From: Nitrospira sp.
Lineage (GTDB): Bacteria; Nitrospirota; Nitrospiria; Nitrospirales; Nitrospiraceae
Assembly: GCA_018242765.1 (NCBI GenBank)
Contig: JAFEBH010000002.1
Span: 496,001-560,000 of the forward strand
Direction of reading: 5' to 3'
Length of the DNA stretch: 64,000 bases
Each line of letters opens with the position of its first letter. The first letter of the stretch is position 1. The position numbers and the translations under genes are program-made. Positions 60,511 through 64,000 of the stretch are shown piece by piece. A model generated the notes under the pieces. It had not been told where the DNA came from. It saw nothing but the letters and a program-made list of their open reading frames with translations, and ran no database searches.

Positions 60511-61320
60511 TCACGCTTCACACCTTTCACCGTTTCGTACCGCCTGTTCGCGTGCCGCGCGTCCACGTTCGCCTTGAAAGTATTGACGGATGTATGGATC
60601 ATCTGATTGAAAGAGTTCCTGCATCGTTCCGACTCCCAGCACTTTCCCTTGACCCAGAACCGTCACTCGATTCGTGATCTGCCAGAGCGAATCGAGGTCA
60701 TGCGTCACCATGACCACCGTCAGCCCAAGGAGCTTCTTTAGGGAGAGTACCAGATCATCGAATCCCGCCGCGATGATCGGATCGAGCCCTGCCGTCGGCT
60801 CGTCGAGGAACAATAATTCAGGGTCCATGACGAGCGCTCGAGCAAGCGCGGCCCGCCTCCTCATGCCGCCGCTGAGCTCGTTAGGATATTTCCCAGCACT
60901 CCCCGGCGGGAGTTCCACCATCGCAATCTTGGCCGCTACAATATCACGAATCAGGGCCTCACTCAGCGTCGTATGCTCGCGCAACGGCACCGCGACGTTT
61001 TCAGCCAACGTGAGGGAACTGAACAGCCCCCCTTGCTGGAACATCACCCCGAATCGGCGGTGGATCGGATGGCCATCGCCCGCTTCCAATCGGCGACTGT
61101 CTACCCCAAACAATCGAATCGTTCCGGCTGACGGCGCGATGAGACCAATGATCTCTCGCAGCAACGTCGTCTTGCCGGACCCGTTGCCTCCGGCAATCGC
61201 AAAAATTTCGCCCCGATGAATGGACAGACTGATGTCCTCGTGCACCACCGCCTGTCCGAACTTGGTCGAGACGTGGCTCACGTCAATGATCGACGTCTCT
61301 ATGTTCGTGGCCAACGGCAT
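60511..61320 (-). CDS. mlaF: MlaF-type ABC transporter ATPase
   Basis: 269 aa from MPLATNIETSIID; the frame to 61350 is unneeded. Walker A AGGNGSGKTTLL, signature LSGGMRRRAALARALVMDPE, Walker B LLFLDEPTAGLDP and VVMVTHDLDS. It powers lipid transport by the MlaE permease. The C-terminus extends past the usual end with a basic tail. Confidence 0.94.
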   Translation of the reverse strand: MPLATNIETSIIDVSHVSTKFGQAVVHEDISLSIHRGEIFAIAGGNGSGKTTLLREIIGLIAPSAGTIRLFGVDSRRLEAGDGHPIHRRFGVMFQQGGLFSSLTLAENVAVPLREHTTLSEALIRDIVAAKIAMVELPPGSAGKYPNELSGGMRRRAALARALVMDPELLFLDEPTAGLDPIIAAGFDDLVLSLKKLLGLTVVMVTHDLDSLWQITNRVTVLGQGKVLGVGTMQELFQSDDPYIRQYFQGERGRAAREQAVRNGERCEA

Positions 61321-61382
61321 CAAAAGCTCCCTCTCACACGGGATCTGCATCTGTTGAAGCGTAGAATCTCAGTGGATGATGA

Positions 61383-61500
61383 AAGAGTCTGTCCAGCAAG
61401 GCCGCAGTGGGCAAAAAACCAAGGCGTACGCAGTTGATACGTTGAGGTGTTGAATGATACGAGAACAAAGCTGGAAGGCTTTTGCACCATCCTCATGCTA
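61383..61500. repeat. long intergenic repeat (Nitrospira type), degenerate copy 2
   Basis: Inverted and degraded relative to 57738-57870: GTCCAGCAAGGCCGCAG, GGCGTACGC, ACGTTGAGG and ACGAGAAC blocks occur in the same order on the opposite strand. Sits between mlaE and mlaF within their operon. Confidence 0.55.
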
Positions 61501-62613
61501 GAGGTCCCACCAATTCAGCAGGATACTACAAATCGCATCGAACACAATCACCAGAAAAATACCCTGCACGACACTAATGGTGGTGCGTCGGCCGACATCG
61601 TCCACACCGCCCCTGATCTGAAACCCTTGATAGCACCCCACCAAAGCGATGAGCGCGGCAAAGAATGGCGCCTTCCCCAATCCGATGAGCAAATGTCGCA
61701 CAGGAACGGCTTCCTCGAATCGAGAGACAAACTCAACGAAACTCACATTGAGCTCTCCCAGGGCAATCAACATGCCCCCGAATACTCCTACGGCATCCGC
61801 GTACACAGTGAGCAGAGGGAGGGCAATGATCAGGCCAAGCGCTCGCGGCAGCACAAGCAGATTCATCGGCGAGATGCCGAGCGTCCGCACCGCATCGAGT
61901 TCTTCCGTGACTTTCATGGTCCCGATCTCAGCCGTATAGGCGGACCCCGAACGGCCGGCGATAAGAATCGCGACGATCAACGGCGCGATTTCACGCAACA
62001 GCGAGATGCCGACCAGATCCACGATAAAGATGTTCGTGCCGAACTTTCGCAATTGTTCCGCGCCCTGATAGGCGATGACGACACCGACAAGGAACGTTAA
62101 GAGACCGGTGATCGGCAGAGCTCGCACACCATCCAGTTCCACGAACCGCATCAGTGATTTCCACCGAATAGATTGAGGTCGTGCGATAGATCGGCAAAGG
62201 GCAAGCGTACTTTCTCCGATGAAGGCCAGAGCGCGAACAGCGGAGGATTGCCGAGACTGGATAGCACGGAGAAGACGCTCGGCCCACCTCACGTTACCAC
62301 GGGCGACCGCGTCACGGCCGGCCTGAATCGACTGACCCTTTAGTTTCTGGAGCAGCTGTTCAAATTCAGGTTTTAATCCTTGGAGCGATGTCTGTTGCCC
62401 TTTGTGCGGTACGCCGTCGATGTAACGCTGCAACATCAGCGCGCCACCGGTATCCATGGCGGTCACTTCACCGGCATCGTAGAGGACGGTTGACGTATCC
62501 GGCCATCGAATGGTTCGCCCCCCCTGCTCGAGATGAGATAAGTTCGGAAGCGTCCACGCACCTCGGCAGTAGACGACATTATCTTCCACGGAGATGGTTG
62601 CCTGTCGTTCCAC
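61498..62613 (-). CDS. mlaE: MlaE-type permease with N-terminal STAS-like domain
   Basis: 371 aa from GTG 62613 with GGAG upstream. Residues 1-100 are a STAS-like domain (NVVYCRGAWTLPNLSHLEQG, TAMDTGGALML), as in MlaB fused to the permease. The rest is the MlaE permease: GVVIAYQGAEQLRKFGTNIF, the EIGTMKVTEELDAVRTLGIS coupling helix region, and a C-terminal transmembrane end. With MlaF and MlaD it moves phospholipids between the membranes. First gene of the operon downstream of ftsH. Confidence 0.93.
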   Translation of the reverse strand: MERQATISVEDNVVYCRGAWTLPNLSHLEQGGRTIRWPDTSTVLYDAGEVTAMDTGGALMLQRYIDGVPHKGQQTSLQGLKPEFEQLLQKLKGQSIQAGRDAVARGNVRWAERLLRAIQSRQSSAVRALAFIGESTLALCRSIARPQSIRWKSLMRFVELDGVRALPITGLLTFLVGVVIAYQGAEQLRKFGTNIFIVDLVGISLLREIAPLIVAILIAGRSGSAYTAEIGTMKVTEELDAVRTLGISPMNLLVLPRALGLIIALPLLTVYADAVGVFGGMLIALGELNVSFVEFVSRFEEAVPVRHLLIGLGKAPFFAALIALVGCYQGFQIRGGVDDVGRRTTISVVQGIFLVIVFDAICSILLNWWDL

Positions 62614-62710
62614 GTGACTCCATCGGGTGATTCAACGACTTAGGACAATTCAGTATGAAGTCCGTGACAAGCAGCGTCAACTGCGGAGAGGAGAAGTCCT
62701 CTTGTTCGGG

Positions 62711-64000
62711 TCAGGCATTCTCCATGATGGCCCTCAACTCCGCACCCGTAATCACTTCGCGCTCCAACAACAGCGCGGCCCCTTGTTGCAGCATGGCCTT
62801 CTTGTCTTCCAGCAATTGTCGGACACGTCCATACTGCTCATCGACGATCCGACGCACTTCGCAATCAATTTCACGGGCGGTCTCTTCGGAATAGTCACCT
62901 TTTTCAGACGCAACAGGCAACTGGAGGAACTGTGCCTGTCGCTCTCGTTCGAGTGTGATCGTGCCGAGTTTCTCGCTCATGCCGTATGCTTTCACCATGC
63001 TTTTGGCAATGTCAGTGGCTTTGACGAGATCGTTCTGTGCTCCCGTGGAGGCCTCACCGAAAATCGTTTCTTCGGCAATCCGCCCACCGAGTAACACCGC
63101 CACTTTATTCTCCAATTCCGATTTCGTCATCAGAAACCGGTCTTCTGTTGGCAGCTGCAACGTGTATCCGAGCGCTGCGACACCCCGAGGAATAATAGAA
63201 ATCTTCTGCACCTGGTCGGAGCCGGGAATGGAAAGGGCCACCAGCGCATGACCAGTTTCGTGATAGGCGACCCGTTCCTTTTCCATCTTGTTCAGGACCC
63301 GATTCTTCTTTTCCAATCCTGCGATGACCCGCTCCACAGCCTCTTGGAGTTCAGGGAGCCCCACCTGATCCTTACTACGTCGGACTGCCAACAATGCCGC
63401 TTCGTTGATCACGTTCGCCAAGTCGGCCCCTGAGAAACCAGGGGTCATGGCGGCAATCTGTTCCAAATCGGCCTCCTGGCTCAAGGCCACCTTCTTGGCG
63501 TGCACACGGAGCACATCCAGACGCCCCTTTTTGTCCGGGCGATCCACGGTGACATGGCGATCAAAGCGCCCTGCGCGCAACAATGCGGGATCAAGGATTT
63601 CCGGACGATTCGTCGCAGCCATGAGGATCACGCCGACTCGAGGATCGAAGCCGTCCATTTCGACCAACAGTTGGTTGAGCGTTTGCTCGCGCTCTTCATG
63701 CGCCATAGGACCCACGCCCCGAGCCTTCCCAAGGGCGTCCAACTCGTCGATGAAGATGATGCAGGGCGCTTTGCCCTTGGCCTGTTCGAACAGATCACGC
63801 ACCCGCGCCGCGCCCACCCCCACAAACATCTCGACAAACTCCGACCCACTGATGCTGAAGAACGGTACCTCTGCCTCACCAGCTACGGCACGTGCAAGCA
63901 AGGTCTTGCCGGTCCCGGGCGGACCGACGAGGAGGATCCCCTTGGGAATCTTGCCGCCGAGCTTGGTGAACTTCTCCGGCGTCTTGAGAAACTCAATCAC
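62711..64000 (-). CDS. ftsH: ATP-dependent zinc metalloprotease FtsH (partial, 5' end outside)
   Basis: 429 residues of the C-terminal part; the N-terminal membrane segment lies beyond the window. AAA domain: Walker [12 protein letters not shown], Walker [35 protein letters not shown]. Zinc site HETGH in [13 protein letters not shown]. Full end at 62711. It degrades unassembled membrane proteins and regulatory proteins at the inner membrane. Confidence 0.96.
   Translation of the reverse strand: MIEFLKTPEKFTKLGGKIPKGILLVGPPGTGKTLLARAVAGEAEVPFFSISGSEFVEMFVGVGAARVRDLFEQAKGKAPCIIFIDELDALGKARGVGPMAHEEREQTLNQLLVEMDGFDPRVGVILMAATNRPEILDPALLRAGRFDRHVTVDRPDKKGRLDVLRVHAKKVALSQEADLEQIAAMTPGFSGADLANVINEAALLAVRRSKDQVGLPELQEAVERVIAGLEKKNRVLNKMEKERVAYHETGHALVALSIPGSDQVQKISIIPRGVAALGYTLQLPTEDRFLMTKSELENKVAVLLGGRIAEETIFGEASTGAQNDLVKATDIAKSMVKAYGMSEKLGTITLERERQAQFLQLPVASEKGDYSEETAREIDCEVRRIVDEQYGRVRQLLEDKKAMLQQGAALLLEREVITGAELRAIMENA

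Noticed and set aside
1..64000. CRISPR arrays, tRNA or rRNA genes, complete insertion sequences
   Set aside because: No regularly spaced repeats, no cloverleaf with a TTCGANNC arm, and no transposase were found on reading both strands.

Overview
The window looks like a chromosomal segment of a Nitrospira-type bacterium (phylum Nitrospirota). The grounds are the gene content: a cytoplasmic group 3b [NiFe] hydrogenase, glycogen-to-trehalose genes, many small monohaem c-type cytochromes, PPK2, USP, hemerythrin and Hsp20 genes. An intergenic repeat that I remember from Nitrospira genomes is also present (57738-57870, degenerate copy at 61383-61500). This placement is an inference from sequence reading, not a database result.

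Layout. (1) 1-14,300, minus strand: hydBGDA and a maturation set (protease, hypA, hypF, hypC, hypD). hypE would be expected just left of the window, and no hypB is seen. The hyp genes are interrupted between hypC and hypD by a 3.5 kb block of accessory or decayed genes: PIN-like protein, split HNH nuclease, hicB with a frameshifted hicA, a decayed second piece of hypC, a membrane protein, a PilZ protein and a lipoprotein. (2) 14,370-21,465: treY, treZ and divergent glgX, which together convert glycogen to trehalose. (3) 21,500-28,200: small proteins (PepSY, DUF2934, two paralogous unknowns) and a two-component pair made of a nine-PAS histidine kinase and a NarL/FixJ-type regulator, with CTAGG-type palindromes in the neighbouring upstream regions. 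(4) 28,300-44,320: a stress and electron-transfer region with an rtcB remnant, Hsp20, phosphoribosyltransferase, USP, GNAT/acyl-CoA synthetase, hemerythrin, CBS protein, PPK2, DsrE, OsmC, Spy/CpxP-like protein and six c-type cytochromes, one of them a TsdA-like protein with a broken second haem motif.

(5) 44,378-58,708 is the most striking part: a compact lipopeptide system. One 3,097-residue protein carries FAAL-T-C-A-T-C-A-T-TE. It is followed by a cyclic-peptide-type ABC exporter and, 2.2 kb further on, a Sfp-type phosphopantetheinyl transferase. The FAAL should load a fatty acid. Module 1 has a C domain whose catalytic His is Arg and an A domain with several altered core motifs. Module 2 has a glycine-like code. 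The thioesterase has a Cys in place of the usual Ser nucleophile. A long structured leader, an inverted repeat touching the start codon and a Fur-like box lie upstream.

(6) 58,751-64,000, minus strand: an Mla/MCE-type lipid transport operon (mlaE, mlaF, mlaD, PqiC-like lipoprotein) downstream of a partial ftsH.

Two themes recur. Five intergenic hairpin repeats with GTTTCGAGTTTC-like arms sit between minus-strand genes, three of them inside the hydrogenase locus. There are also many gene remnants (hypC, hicA, HNH, rtcB, a coiled-coil gene, a DsrE gene) in the joints between conserved operons. No tRNA, rRNA, CRISPR array or complete insertion sequence was recognised.
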